From: an uncultured Lachnospiraceae bacterium
GTDB lineage: Bacteria; Bacillota; Clostridia; Lachnospirales; Lachnospiraceae
DNA length: 64,000 bases
NCBI GenBank assembly: GCA_934294885.1
Contig: CAKRAK010000002.1
Location: 1-64,000, forward strand
Direction: 5' to 3'
Below, piece by piece: positions 8,515 to 17,837 of the stretch. The notes beneath the pieces were generated by a model. It saw nothing but the letters and a program-made list of their open reading frames with translations. It made no database searches and was not told where the DNA came from. The translations under genes and the position numbers were made by a program. Position 1 is the first letter of the stretch. Each line of letters starts with the position of its first letter.

Positions 8515-9099
8515 ATGAAGAAGAATCAAGGATACACATTAATTGAATTGATCATCGTACTTGCAATCATTGCGATATTGTCGGCGGTGTCATTTGTAAC
8601 AATTGGAATTATCAGACAGGCGCAGTACAATGCAGCAGCTTCCACTCTGAGCAATCAGATGGGAAGCCTGCTGGTTAAGACAAAGGCTGTGTCGGAAGCA
8701 AAAACAGATCCATTATGTATGTACATCCATAAGTATTCGGATACGGTTACATTAGATGATGGTAAAGTAATTAGAGAAGGCAGTTATGTATTGATTCTTG
8801 GATACGACACAGGTTCAGGCTTTGTGGTAAAGAATACAGGTAACGCTTTTTCGGAAACAGATACAAGCATACAGGTAGAAGATGTTCTTACAAACATTAT
8901 TACAATTAAATATAATTCCACCGATACGGATGCTTGTGGCATTGCCGGGTTAGATGATACAGATAATATGATTATTGAGTTTGTAAAATCAAACGGAAGT
9001 GTCAGATACGGTGCCGGCAGTTATGAGATTATTTATAATAATCGAACAGTTGCGACTGTTAAGTTGGATAAGACAACTGGCAATCACTATTTGAAGTAA
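8515..9099 (+). CDS. Type IV pseudopilin, GspH/PilE-like
   Basis: This 194-residue protein has a very clear prepilin signal: MKKNQG|YTLIELIIVLAIIAILSAVSFV, with glutamate at position 5. The following 'RQAQYNAAASTLSNQMGSLLVKTKA' is typical of the N-terminal helix and its connection to the head. The C-terminal 'GSYEIIYNNRTVATVKLDKTTGNHYLK' looks like the last beta strands of a GspH/FimT-like head. It lies 14 bp after the previous gene with GGTGGTGA upstream, in the minor-pilin cluster. It is probably a minor pilin or pseudopilin rather than the major subunit. Confidence 0.8.
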   Translation: MKKNQGYTLIELIIVLAIIAILSAVSFVTIGIIRQAQYNAAASTLSNQMGSLLVKTKAVSEAKTDPLCMYIHKYSDTVTLDDGKVIREGSYVLILGYDTGSGFVVKNTGNAFSETDTSIQVEDVLTNIITIKYNSTDTDACGIAGLDDTDNMIIEFVKSNGSVRYGAGSYEIIYNNRTVATVKLDKTTGNHYLK

Positions 9100-9115
9100 G
9101 GGAGGCAAAGGGAGT

Positions 9116-10138
9116 ATGAAAAGAGTACAACAGAATAAAGGTTTCACTCTTATTGAACTGCTAATCAGTATGGCTTTGCTTTCAATCATCATGTTAATGG
9201 TTGTTCAGTTTATGAGTACGACAACAGGTGCAAATAAACGTGCAAAGTACAATATGAAGGCGCAAACAGCAGGTAGTGAGTTGATGACGAACCTATCGGA
9301 AACGATTTCCCAGTGCAGTTATATTCAGGTTGTTCCTTATGAATCAACCGTATATGAAAAGCCGGATGGAACTCGAATTGAACCAATGAGTACAAGCTCA
9401 TTAAGACCTACATCGGATAAAGCAAATTTCTCCTTTGATCTGGTACCGGATGATTATGGTAATTTCGTTAGAAATACAACGATTTATCCGGATGAAAGAA
9501 AAGTAATTGTGGATATGGAAACATATCAGTTATTAGGAGAAAAGAAAGATACGGTATATCCGCTGTCAACTGATTTGGATATCTCAGAGACGAATGTAAG
9601 ATCTTTAAGAGCAATGAAGCAGGTAAGCAAATCCGGTGATGTATCATATCTTTATGTGAAGCCGGGATACATATATGTAGAGAATTCTGTACGTGAGGAA
9701 AACAACGTAGGAATCAAGCAGGAAAAAATCTATTACACAATGTATCGGTTTGATTATTCGGATGCGGATAAAACAAAAGTATATGTATACAGAGGAACGA
9801 CAACTCATAACACAATGAATAAGATTACTACTGCAATCGGTCAGGTAAATGCTTTGACAGGTGAGGATGGGTTGTTAACAGACGATTTGAAAGATTTTTA
9901 CTTATCCTGTGATGCAGAAGGCGGGGCATTTATGTTAGATGCTTTGATGGATGTAAAAGGATATATGTATAATGCCTGCGAGACAGTAGCAGTAAGAAAC
10001 ACAGAAGTATTAACAGCAAGACCATATCACTCTTATCGATTAGGCGGACCGGATGATTCTAATTCAGGATGGTCAACACCGGAGGATGAATCGAATCCGG
10101 ATAACACCGAAGATGATGGTGATTCAGATAATGAATAG
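9116..10138 (+). CDS. PilW-like minor pilin
   Basis: The 340-residue product carries the signal MKRVQQNKG|FTLIELLISMALLSIIMLMVVQFMSTTTGANKR. The 'FTLIELLISMALLSIIM' form is typical of PilW/GspJ-type minor pilins. The head contains 'YYTMYRFDYSDADKTKVYVYRGTT' beta-rich sequence and ends in an acidic Asp/Asn/Glu tail. A GGGAGGC ribosome binding site lies 9 bp before the start. The order pilin(V)-X-H-W resembles minor pilin clusters that prime pilus assembly and cap the tip. It is followed 24 bp later by the giant exported protein. Confidence 0.78.
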   Translation: MKRVQQNKGFTLIELLISMALLSIIMLMVVQFMSTTTGANKRAKYNMKAQTAGSELMTNLSETISQCSYIQVVPYESTVYEKPDGTRIEPMSTSSLRPTSDKANFSFDLVPDDYGNFVRNTTIYPDERKVIVDMETYQLLGEKKDTVYPLSTDLDISETNVRSLRAMKQVSKSGDVSYLYVKPGYIYVENSVREENNVGIKQEKIYYTMYRFDYSDADKTKVYVYRGTTTHNTMNKITTAIGQVNALTGEDGLLTDDLKDFYLSCDAEGGAFMLDALMDVKGYMYNACETVAVRNTEVLTARPYHSYRLGGPDDSNSGWSTPEDESNPDNTEDDGDSDNE

Positions 10139-10162
10139 CAATAAGAAAGGGAGAAAGATAAT

Positions 10163-13100
10163 ATGTCAAAGAAGAAAATAATCACAATCTTTTCATTATT
10201 ACTGGTTGGTATATTGGCTGTTTCTGCTATTTCTTATTCTATTGCAGGACTTGGTAATGGTGATGAGCAACAAATTGAAGAAAAGTCAGTGGCAAAGGCT
10301 CCGTCAGGAGAGTATATATCAGCTATTGATATGATTATTAACAATTCATATGAAGCAGAAGATAACACATTGAATATTGTGGAAGTGCTTCCTATGGGTA
10401 CACAGGAATCTGCATTGAAGAACTACATTGCAGATGGTTACTTTAAACAATACGTAATTGATGCCAATGCAACAAATGGAAAGACCATGAAGGATGACAC
10501 CATCCGATATGATTCAATTCCAATATCAAGTGCATCAACATTAAAGGATTTGGTTGATTCTAATATTATGGGTGGAAAGGTAGCAATCAGTGAGGTGTTG
10601 AACCATGCAGATTTGATTTACCTGACATCACCTTCCTATAATGCATATACTCCGGACAATTCCGGCTCCACTAAGGGAATGAGCGAGGAAATCTACGATT
10701 ATCTTCATACATATGCATCAGGAAAGAATAAACCATTGATTATGGATTATGTGAAAACGACAGATACAGGTGCCAATGTAGGAAAGACCTATTCACAGTT
10801 GGTAGATGAGATTCAGTTAAACTATATCCGTTATGCAACCTTCCCATGGGTTGATGGTTATACAGCAAGCAACTTTGTTAAGAAGGAAGACCCTTCCGGA
10901 AAAGGACATTCGCATTATATTCCTTATAAATCTGATAACAGAAGTTATAATGTGTTAGATATTTCAACAAGCAGTAGCGGTGGAGCGATTAAAGCAGCCT
11001 TGGAGGCAGAGTATACGTCATTAAAGACAAGATTCTACTATGGTAAGCAGAATCCAAATGATACGTTAACTTATGATGTTGTAGCTCCGGAAAATGTGAC
11101 AACAGCAATGTTGAATACCCATTATGACTTTATCGTAATTGAAAGTGATGCGAAGTCTTCACCAATTGCTTCTGATGTATATACGACTTTGAAGGCATTG
11201 TCAGAGACCGGAAGATATATTTTCTATGGTACAGATAAGGTTGCAAGTAACAGTGGAACCGGTTCTTACACTGCATCCAATAACTATTTGAAATTGATGA
11301 ATCTGTTAATGACAGCTAATGGATTATCCCGACAGAAGAATGTAATGTCTGTTCGTCCGGGATTCTTCACAACCTTGCATGGTTCTCCGGCAAGTGATGC
11401 CGGTATTAGTTCCGCAAAGGAAATTGCAGATTTGTTCAATAATTCTGATTACAGAGGTTCCTCTACGGACGGTTCTAGTAGAAAATTCCGTGTATTAGAG
11501 ATTGAGCCATGTTATCCGATTGATACAAAGGTTGCGGAAGCAAACCCAACAACAACAACAAAATATACTCAGAATAACGACTATGGTCCATTAAAGGGTG
11601 GTTATTATACAATACCGGATCAGGTTTTAAGCGGTGTTTCTAAGGATGAAGTACCGGATCAGGTACATGGTGAGTATTATGCATTCCAGATGAGTAAGGC
11701 AAAAATCGCACAGATTACCGGCATTGCTTACAATAACATTGAAGTGGATCAGGTGTCAGCGAATGAGCTTTCTTCTACAAAGGATGTAATTGCAGAGAAC
11801 TATGATATGGTATATATCGGTGGTAATGCAAATGCTTATGTTCAGAGTACACATATCAACTTTGGACAGGGTACAAGCTGGACAGGTCAGTATCAGAATA
11901 CATATTTGGCACAATTTACAAATTTTGATATGTATACCCATACAGGTTATCTGGCAGCATATCAGGTATCCAATGGTTTTGGTAGTATCGGTTCAAACGA
12001 TAATACCAGTGTAGTTGTAAGCGGACATGATATTACAAAGAATAAGCTGAATGAATTAAAGGATTATGTAGATGCCGGATTACCGGTTGTTATAGATAGT
12101 CAGGTATCAACAGCTTATGATAATGCAGCCTCTAAGACACGTTTGGAACGTCTGGCATTACATGATTTGGATCCGGACAGTTACATGTATCAGTTCTTGG
12201 AATATGCAAGTAAAAAGAAAACAGATGATGGTGTTGCCAATATCAGCTGGGGAGATGTGAGTGCAAACCCTGACGTATCAGGCAACAGTAATGAAGTTAA
12301 AGAAAATACAGATTCCGATCTGTATGGAACAACTTATATTCAGACGGCAAATGGTGCACCGGGTGTTACTTTATTTAGTGACGATGCAGCTGCAAAGCTT
12401 AAAGATGTTTATAATTCATCTAATGTAAGACCGGCATTAACGGTTGAAAAAGCACCTTCTGAATATGATAAAAATGATGCAACAACGGTACATACAGAAG
12501 GAACCTTCTCTGTATCCGTATCCGCTAAAACGGGAACTTCAGCAGGCACCTATAATTTCTATCTCTTAGTAGATGAGAATGGTGATGGTGTTTTTGATAT
12601 GAATGACGGTGAGGTAGATGCCACATCAGAGTGTAAGGATATGAAGACCGGTTCTTCCGCTACATTATCATATGACTTAGAGGATGATTTCTTTGGTCTC
12701 GTTTCATGGAAGGTTGTAGCATATGATACAGTGACTAATACATTGTGTGATGCAAAGACCGGTGCGGCATTCTTTAAGTTAGATTCGGAAGCGAAGAAGA
12801 CAGTCAGAGTACTTCAAATTATGCCGATTACAAAGGGGTACAATTATAGTGACGGACATTCATTGTTCTTCTGTACAGATTGTGAACAGGCATGTGGTTT
12901 AGTAGATTATAATATTGCAATTTTATCCCATAATAAGCATAGAGGAACTCCGGGATTGAATACAAATCGTGGTTCCGATGGCAGCTCCGGTTATGTTGAT
13001 GGCACATATCTTGGTCGTCATGAGCATACATTTGGTATTGTGAAGTATGATTCTTCTATAGATGTAGATGATTGGGAGACTAATTATGCGGATGAATTAA

Positions 13101-15898
13101 CTATTGGTCCTGATGGTACATTAGAGACCGGTGATTTCGAATTTGATTTGGATATTGTTTCCGTTGATCAGTTTGATGAGTACTGCTTAGAGGCAGCAAA
13201 AAGAACTTCTGCAGAGGCAGAAGGCAATCAGGCTACAGCTTCTGATTTAGAGGAGCAGTATCAGACACAGTTGGAAAGTGCTACATTATTAAGTGCAGAA
13301 AGTTTGTTACAGAAACAGTTATATGAAGCTGTAAAGTTATTCTCTGGGGTAAGTGATTCTTATTATCGTTCGGATGCAATCCGTAAGGGCATCGGTACAG
13401 AGGATGAACCGGGACTTTGGATGGTAAAGAAGCAGTACTATAAGTTCTTTGAATACTTTAATTCAAGCAGCTCAGACTGGGGTAGTAATTTTAATCGGAT
13501 TAACAGTCAGATTGGAGCCCTTAGAACAGCTTATGCGTTATATACAACAGAAAAAGACAAAGCAATCCAATTAAAAGAAGAGTACAAGAAGTATTCCCGT
13601 CAGTCAGGTACAGCAAATGACTGGATTTCTGAAAACTACGATATGGTTGTACTTGGTTTCGCCGATAAGTTTGGTGATCGTGATTTGAAATCAGAATCTT
13701 GTACACAGTTAAAGACTTATATTGAAAATGGTGGATCTGTATTAAATACACATGATTCTATGACCCGTTACAATGATTCAAGCTTAGGTTCCTACAATTT
13801 AACCTCTACATTGCTTGAAACATTCGGTATGGATCGATTCCATGTTACCGGTATTGATGATGGTTCTAACAGTAGTGCAACCGGAGCATCAATCCGTATT
13901 ACAAACCAGACTATTATTCTTGATCAGTCAAAGGTAACTCAGACATTTACACCATATAAATTGGTAATCGGTGGAACAGAGGATTGGCGGTTAAGTCAGG
14001 CGGTAGATGTTACGACAGAGTATTCAAAAGATTGCAGTATGGTAGTTGACAGCAGCTGGGGTAATTTGGCAGGTAAGCCTTCTTCCGTAACTATGGGAAG
14101 TGACCATAAGGGACAGGATTATGATGATGTTGTAATTTCCATTAAGGTAAATGATACAACAGGTTCAGGAGCATCCGGTAAGACATTCTGTTTGGTAGAT
14201 GCGAATAAGAAGATATTGGCATCCGGAAGTACGGACAGTTCCGGTATGGTAACCTTTAAGCTTCCTCAGACCTTATCGGGAGATGGATATGCAAGAGCGT
14301 CAGAGGTTTCATTAGGAAATTATGAGGCATGTAATATTGAGGCTACACTTTCTATGGGTAGTGATGGAATCAAGGTAGATGAGAGTTCAATTACAACTCA
14401 ACCGTTAGATGAGAATCAGGAGGAAGCAAGAATTCAGTTACATGTTTCCAATTATGCAGATTTGCCTCCGACAGCATCCTTTACATTGACAGTTGGCAAG
14501 GAGACAAGAACAGCGTCCTTAGATACAGATGGTGCTATGAACTTCTCAATTCCGATTAGTTCCTTTACAAGCCGTGGTAATTATCAGGATGCGATTAACG
14601 AAGCTGCGGGAAGCAGTTCGAAGTATATCCGGTATAGATGTGGTAGGGATTATGCATTCTTTACAGAACGAATCATCAGCGGTGATTCTGTGAAGTATAA
14701 TTCTCCGATTGGTATATCCGATCAGTTTGCATCATTTGATTCATCAAGTAATCCGACAAACATGTACAAGTATGTTACAATGTCAAGTGAGGCGTTTGAT
14801 CATGGAAACTTGGAATTAGATGGTTCCAGCTATGAGGCTAAGTACGGTACAAGACGTGCATCTAAGGTAAATCAGGGTGGTTTAACAACCTATCCGTTTG
14901 CAATTGCAGATGAGTTACTGATTGCCGGTACCCATGCACAGATGTTTACTTTGGATATTGAAGATTCGGAAGTAAATGTTTGGTATACATTAGGTGCAAA
15001 CTACCTTTCATCAAGACCGGAGGTTGATGCAGGATTTGCAAGATACGATAGTGGTCTTTTTGCAGCATCACCGCATGATGGTATGAATAACTATTTCTTG
15101 TATAGTAAGGGTAATGTATTCTATACAGGTGCCGGACATGAGCGTGTAGTTGGTGTATTGAAGGATAATAATGATGAGCGTAAGTTATTCATCAACGTTA
15201 TCGTTAACAGTGTTACAAAGGGTACAAAGAAACCTAAGATTAAGATTTATAACGTATGTGAGAACGCAGATCATAGCAATACCAATTGTGATGATGAATT
15301 TGTAAATCCAAGTGATTCTGCCGGAAATAAGAAGTTATCTAAAGAGATGAATAAAGTATTCTATAATTCTTCTATTAAGATGTATCAATACAATGTAGAA
15401 GAGTCAGCGGATGATATTTATCCAACATTTGACTTCAAGGTAATTGCAGGTTCAGCAGACCTGAAGGAGATTCAGGTATTCTACGATTTGGATTATGGTG
15501 ATGGTCCTGGAATGAATACGTCAAACGATTATATGGAGACCTATGATGATTATGTAGATAACAGAGCAATTAATCATGAAAAAGAAGTAAATCATTATAT
15601 GATCTTCCAGTATAAGGACATCAATGCTAAGAATATGAGTGAAGTAAGACAGAAGCTGAATGATTCTGTTGCTGCATTAAAGATTCAGGAGAAGTTCATG
15701 AAGAATTATGCACATTATACTTACATTGTAATTAAAGCAAAGGATGCTAAGAACAAAGTGAAGTATGCAAGAGTTAAGGTTAATGTTGTTCCACATCTGT
15801 TTGATTTGACAGACGCAACAATGGATTATCCAAACTACAGCATTACACAAAAGAGTTCAACAATAGATTTTATTGATAAGAAAAAATACAATCTATAA
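10163..15898 (+). CDS. Giant exported protein (1911 residues) of the pilus operon
   Basis: The protein starts with a basic segment and hydrophobic helix (KKKIITIFSLLLVGILAVSAISYSIAGLG), a signal peptide or membrane anchor. It then shows repeated Rossmann-like modules: strand openings 'NIVEVLP' (about 71), 'RVLEIEP' (about 443) and 'VRVLQIMP' (about 881), each followed by 'YDMVYIGG'-type strands (about 149, 322, 546 and 1159), reminiscent of ThuA/glutamine-amidotransferase-like folds without an obvious catalytic triad. An acidic DxNxDG loop near 803 could bind calcium inside an Ig-like domain. 'FFCTDCEQACG' near 901 is a Cys cluster. The C-terminal third has further beta-sandwich segments. Proteins of this form are annotated DUF5057 in Lachnospiraceae as far as I recall. 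The last gene before a terminator, it may be a pilus-tip adhesin; that role is inference. Confidence 0.6.
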   Translation: MSKKKIITIFSLLLVGILAVSAISYSIAGLGNGDEQQIEEKSVAKAPSGEYISAIDMIINNSYEAEDNTLNIVEVLPMGTQESALKNYIADGYFKQYVIDANATNGKTMKDDTIRYDSIPISSASTLKDLVDSNIMGGKVAISEVLNHADLIYLTSPSYNAYTPDNSGSTKGMSEEIYDYLHTYASGKNKPLIMDYVKTTDTGANVGKTYSQLVDEIQLNYIRYATFPWVDGYTASNFVKKEDPSGKGHSHYIPYKSDNRSYNVLDISTSSSGGAIKAALEAEYTSLKTRFYYGKQNPNDTLTYDVVAPENVTTAMLNTHYDFIVIESDAKSSPIASDVYTTLKALSETGRYIFYGTDKVASNSGTGSYTASNNYLKLMNLLMTANGLSRQKNVMSVRPGFFTTLHGSPASDAGISSAKEIADLFNNSDYRGSSTDGSSRKFRVLEIEPCYPIDTKVAEANPTTTTKYTQNNDYGPLKGGYYTIPDQVLSGVSKDEVPDQVHGEYYAFQMSKAKIAQITGIAYNNIEVDQVSANELSSTKDVIAENYDMVYIGGNANAYVQSTHINFGQGTSWTGQYQNTYLAQFTNFDMYTHTGYLAAYQVSNGFGSIGSNDNTSVVVSGHDITKNKLNELKDYVDAGLPVVIDSQVSTAYDNAASKTRLERLALHDLDPDSYMYQFLEYASKKKTDDGVANISWGDVSANPDVSGNSNEVKENTDSDLYGTTYIQTANGAPGVTLFSDDAAAKLKDVYNSSNVRPALTVEKAPSEYDKNDATTVHTEGTFSVSVSAKTGTSAGTYNFYLLVDENGDGVFDMNDGEVDATSECKDMKTGSSATLSYDLEDDFFGLVSWKVVAYDTVTNTLCDAKTGAAFFKLDSEAKKTVRVLQIMPITKGYNYSDGHSLFFCTDCEQACGLVDYNIAILSHNKHRGTPGLNTNRGSDGSSGYVDGTYLGRHEHTFGIVKYDSSIDVDDWETNYADELTIGPDGTLETGDFEFDLDIVSVDQFDEYCLEAAKRTSAEAEGNQATASDLEEQYQTQLESATLLSAESLLQKQLYEAVKLFSGVSDSYYRSDAIRKGIGTEDEPGLWMVKKQYYKFFEYFNSSSSDWGSNFNRINSQIGALRTAYALYTTEKDKAIQLKEEYKKYSRQSGTANDWISENYDMVVLGFADKFGDRDLKSESCTQLKTYIENGGSVLNTHDSMTRYNDSSLGSYNLTSTLLETFGMDRFHVTGIDDGSNSSATGASIRITNQTIILDQSKVTQTFTPYKLVIGGTEDWRLSQAVDVTTEYSKDCSMVVDSSWGNLAGKPSSVTMGSDHKGQDYDDVVISIKVNDTTGSGASGKTFCLVDANKKILASGSTDSSGMVTFKLPQTLSGDGYARASEVSLGNYEACNIEATLSMGSDGIKVDESSITTQPLDENQEEARIQLHVSNYADLPPTASFTLTVGKETRTASLDTDGAMNFSIPISSFTSRGNYQDAINEAAGSSSKYIRYRCGRDYAFFTERIISGDSVKYNSPIGISDQFASFDSSSNPTNMYKYVTMSSEAFDHGNLELDGSSYEAKYGTRRASKVNQGGLTTYPFAIADELLIAGTHAQMFTLDIEDSEVNVWYTLGANYLSSRPEVDAGFARYDSGLFAASPHDGMNNYFLYSKGNVFYTGAGHERVVGVLKDNNDERKLFINVIVNSVTKGTKKPKIKIYNVCENADHSNTNCDDEFVNPSDSAGNKKLSKEMNKVFYNSSIKMYQYNVEESADDIYPTFDFKVIAGSADLKEIQVFYDLDYGDGPGMNTSNDYMETYDDYVDNRAINHEKEVNHYMIFQYKDINAKNMSEVRQKLNDSVAALKIQEKFMKNYAHYTYIVIKAKDAKNKVKYARVKVNVVPHLFDLTDATMDYPNYSITQKSSTIDFIDKKKYNL

Positions 15899-15904
15899 AA
15901 ACAG

Positions 15905-15939
15905 AGGGCAGATACCAAATGGTATCTGTCCTTTTTTTT
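15905..15939 (+). terminator. Rho-independent terminator of the pilus operon
   Basis: GGCAGATACC pairs with GGTATCTGTC across an AAAT loop, with a G-U pair, followed by eight T residues. It begins seven bases after the stop of the giant exported protein and closes the operon. Confidence 0.9.
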
Positions 15940-16002
15940 CTATCTATGTTATACTTTAGCTTGCCGGTTGATTGCATTGGCAATTAGATAAAGGAGATTG
16001 AA

Positions 16003-16536
16003 ATGAAGAATTTTTTCCCGAATTGTTATTTTGATAAAAAAGAAGATATTCCGGTTGAGGAATATTATAAGATGGGTTACCGGGGGATGTTATTTGACAT
16101 TGATAATACTTTGGTTCCCCATGATGAGCCTGTAGATGAGGCAGCGATTGTATTTATTGAAAAATTAAAAAACATCGGCTTTCAGATCTGTCTGATTTCC
16201 AATAACGATGAGGAACGGGTTAAGACTTTCGCAGATCCTTTAGGTGTGAAGTATGTATACAAGGCATGGAAGCCCGGAAAAAAAGGATATCTTCAGGGAA
16301 TGGAGCTGTTACATACAGATTTGTCTGATACAATCTTTGTTGGGGATCAGATATTTACCGATATATGGGGAGCCAGACGAACCGGTATTTACAGTATTTT
16401 ATTAGATCCCATTAATCCTAAGGAGGAGATTCAGATTATATTGAAACGAATTCCCGAAAAATGGATCAAATGGCGTTATCGACACAAAAAGGGACTGAAA
16501 AAAACAGAGTATGACCGATTATCCGCAAAACTCTAA
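16003..16536 (+). CDS. yqeG: YqeG-family HAD phosphatase
   Basis: This 177-residue HAD superfamily (subfamily IIIA) protein shows motif I DIDNTLVP (residues about 32-39), motif II in 'CLISNN', and motif III/IV in 'KPGKKG' and 'FVGDQIFTDIWGARRTG'. YqeG proteins are about 170 residues and hydrolyse phosphate esters, with a phosphatidylglycerophosphate phosphatase role reported for relatives; the substrate here is not shown by sequence. In many Firmicutes yqeG sits with yqeH and aroE; here it stands alone after the pilus terminator. The start has AAAGGAGATTG upstream. Its last 18 bp overlap the convergent LysR gene. Confidence 0.88.
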   Translation: MKNFFPNCYFDKKEDIPVEEYYKMGYRGMLFDIDNTLVPHDEPVDEAAIVFIEKLKNIGFQICLISNNDEERVKTFADPLGVKYVYKAWKPGKKGYLQGMELLHTDLSDTIFVGDQIFTDIWGARRTGIYSILLDPINPKEEIQIILKRIPEKWIKWRYRHKKGLKKTEYDRLSAKL

Positions 16537-17520
16537 AAATCGCTTTGTGGTTGTATTTAACATATGTTTGCTATATACGAATCCTACACTTCGTTTTTGT
16601 ATCTCATGGTCAAGTGGTATTTCTACTACTTGGCCGTTTTCTATATAGGAGGCTACAAATTCTCTTACAACACAGGCTACGCCCATTCCGATAGAGGCAA
16701 AATCAATCAATAAATCCATATTATTGACTTCCAGTATTTGTCCCGGTGCGATTAATTCTTCATTCATATAAGAATCAATGTATTGTCTGGAAATATTTCC
16801 CCGGTCTAACAACATCAGATTAGATTTTTCAATGATTTCTTTTCCGTTTAATGCTTTGGTTGGTGCAGGTATGGATGGAATCTCATTAAAAAACAGAAGT
16901 CCTGCTACCGGTGGAAGAACAGTATCTTTAGTCGTGACGGTATCCGGATTCTCATTTGGAAGGTGATCCTGCTCCCTTAGATTCAGATTATTAATATAGG
17001 TCTGTGTCGCAACAAAGGTATCCTGAATGGAACGAAGGGGCATATAGGCATATTCCTTTTCTAATTCTGTTTCACAGATCAATCCGATATCAATTTTATT
17101 TTCCTTTAACATGTGAAGGGTTTCATAGGTAGGGTTACAATCAATGGATATCTTGATATGAGGATTTTCCGATATAAAATCCTGTAAGTAGGGCAATAAA
17201 ATGTGCTTACATAAGGATGTGGATGCACCAATCCGAAGCTGTCCGAGCCCTAATTCATCAATTCTGTTTAACATCTTTTCCGCAGCTTCAATAGATGAAA
17301 ATGCCTGTTGCAGATGCTCATACAGGAGCTTCCCCTCCTCTGTAAGCTTCACTCCGCGTTTGCTTCTTAAAAATAAGGGGTGGGACAGGCTGTTTTCCAA
17401 TTTGGTAATGGATTTGGAAACCGCCGGCTGACTGATATACATTTTCTTTGCCGCCTTACTGATATTTCCTGCTTTTGCAACCTCATAAAATATATGATAA
17501 TGATTCAAATTCTGTTCCAT
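16519..17520 (-). CDS. LysR-family regulator, probable regulator of leuCDB
   Basis: The 333-residue protein has an N-terminal winged helix-turn-helix ('HYHIFYEVAKAGNISKAAKKMYISQPAVSKSITKLE', residues about 7-43) and a periplasmic-binding-protein-like effector domain ('QLRIGASTSLCKHILLPYLQDF...IDIGLICE'). A stretch at about 185-225 (REQDHLPNENPDTVTTKDTV) looks like an insertion compared with typical 290-300-residue relatives. It is divergent from leuC across 556 bp. A T-N11-A palindrome overlaps its own predicted -35 and sits near -65 of the leuC promoter, the usual LysR layout for autorepression plus activation. The effector could be a leucine-pathway intermediate; this is inference from context. 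Confidence 0.87.
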   Translation of the reverse strand: MEQNLNHYHIFYEVAKAGNISKAAKKMYISQPAVSKSITKLENSLSHPLFLRSKRGVKLTEEGKLLYEHLQQAFSSIEAAEKMLNRIDELGLGQLRIGASTSLCKHILLPYLQDFISENPHIKISIDCNPTYETLHMLKENKIDIGLICETELEKEYAYMPLRSIQDTFVATQTYINNLNLREQDHLPNENPDTVTTKDTVLPPVAGLLFFNEIPSIPAPTKALNGKEIIEKSNLMLLDRGNISRQYIDSYMNEELIAPGQILEVNNMDLLIDFASIGMGVACVVREFVASYIENGQVVEIPLDHEIQKRSVGFVYSKHMLNTTTKRFLEFCG

Positions 17521-17656
17521 TGTTTATCCTTCCTTCCGTTAATCCCTTTGGCAATCTCATCCCTTAAATTGTTATCTCTATGTTTCGAATCTGCAACAAT
17601 CGTGTTTTATAGGCTATTCCTTTTTCCTTATCTTCTTTTTATGATTTCCTCGTAAA

Positions 17657-17685
17657 AGTATATCACATCAATTATACCATATCAA
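17657..17685 (-). promoter_or_regulatory. Predicted promoter of the LysR gene
   Basis: Read on the minus strand: -35 TTGATA (complement of 17680-17685), 17-bp spacer, -10 TATACT (complement of 17657-17662). The -35 touches the palindrome at 17685-17699, which would allow autorepression. Confidence 0.6.
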
Positions 17686-17699
17686 TAACCTAAGGTTAT
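17685..17699. promoter_or_regulatory. LysR-type operator, T-N11-A palindrome
   Basis: ATAACC-TAA-GGTTAT is a perfect 6-bp inverted repeat with a 3-bp centre and fits the T-N11-A LysR box. Its centre (17692) is about 65 bp upstream of the predicted leuC transcription start, the usual recognition-site position. A related dyad (TAAGG-TTA-TCTTA, also T-N11-A) is at 17767-17779, just downstream of that start. Confidence 0.65.
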
Positions 17700-17722
17700 G
17701 ATATATATTCTAAATATATATT

Positions 17723-17750
17723 TTGATTATAAAACAACTTGTGCTATGAT
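17723..17750 (+). promoter_or_regulatory. Predicted sigma-A promoter of leuCDB
   Basis: -35 TTGATT (17723-17728), 16-bp spacer, -10 TATGAT (17745-17750). The predicted start near 17757 gives a leader of about 320 nt that contains structured repeat copy 1. Confidence 0.6.
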
Positions 17751-17837
17751 AAAGTTTAAATTAATATAAGGTTATCTTATAAGTAACGGGTAACTGTGAA
17801 ACGCTTTGCAGGAACCTAATTAAAATGATAGTTGATT

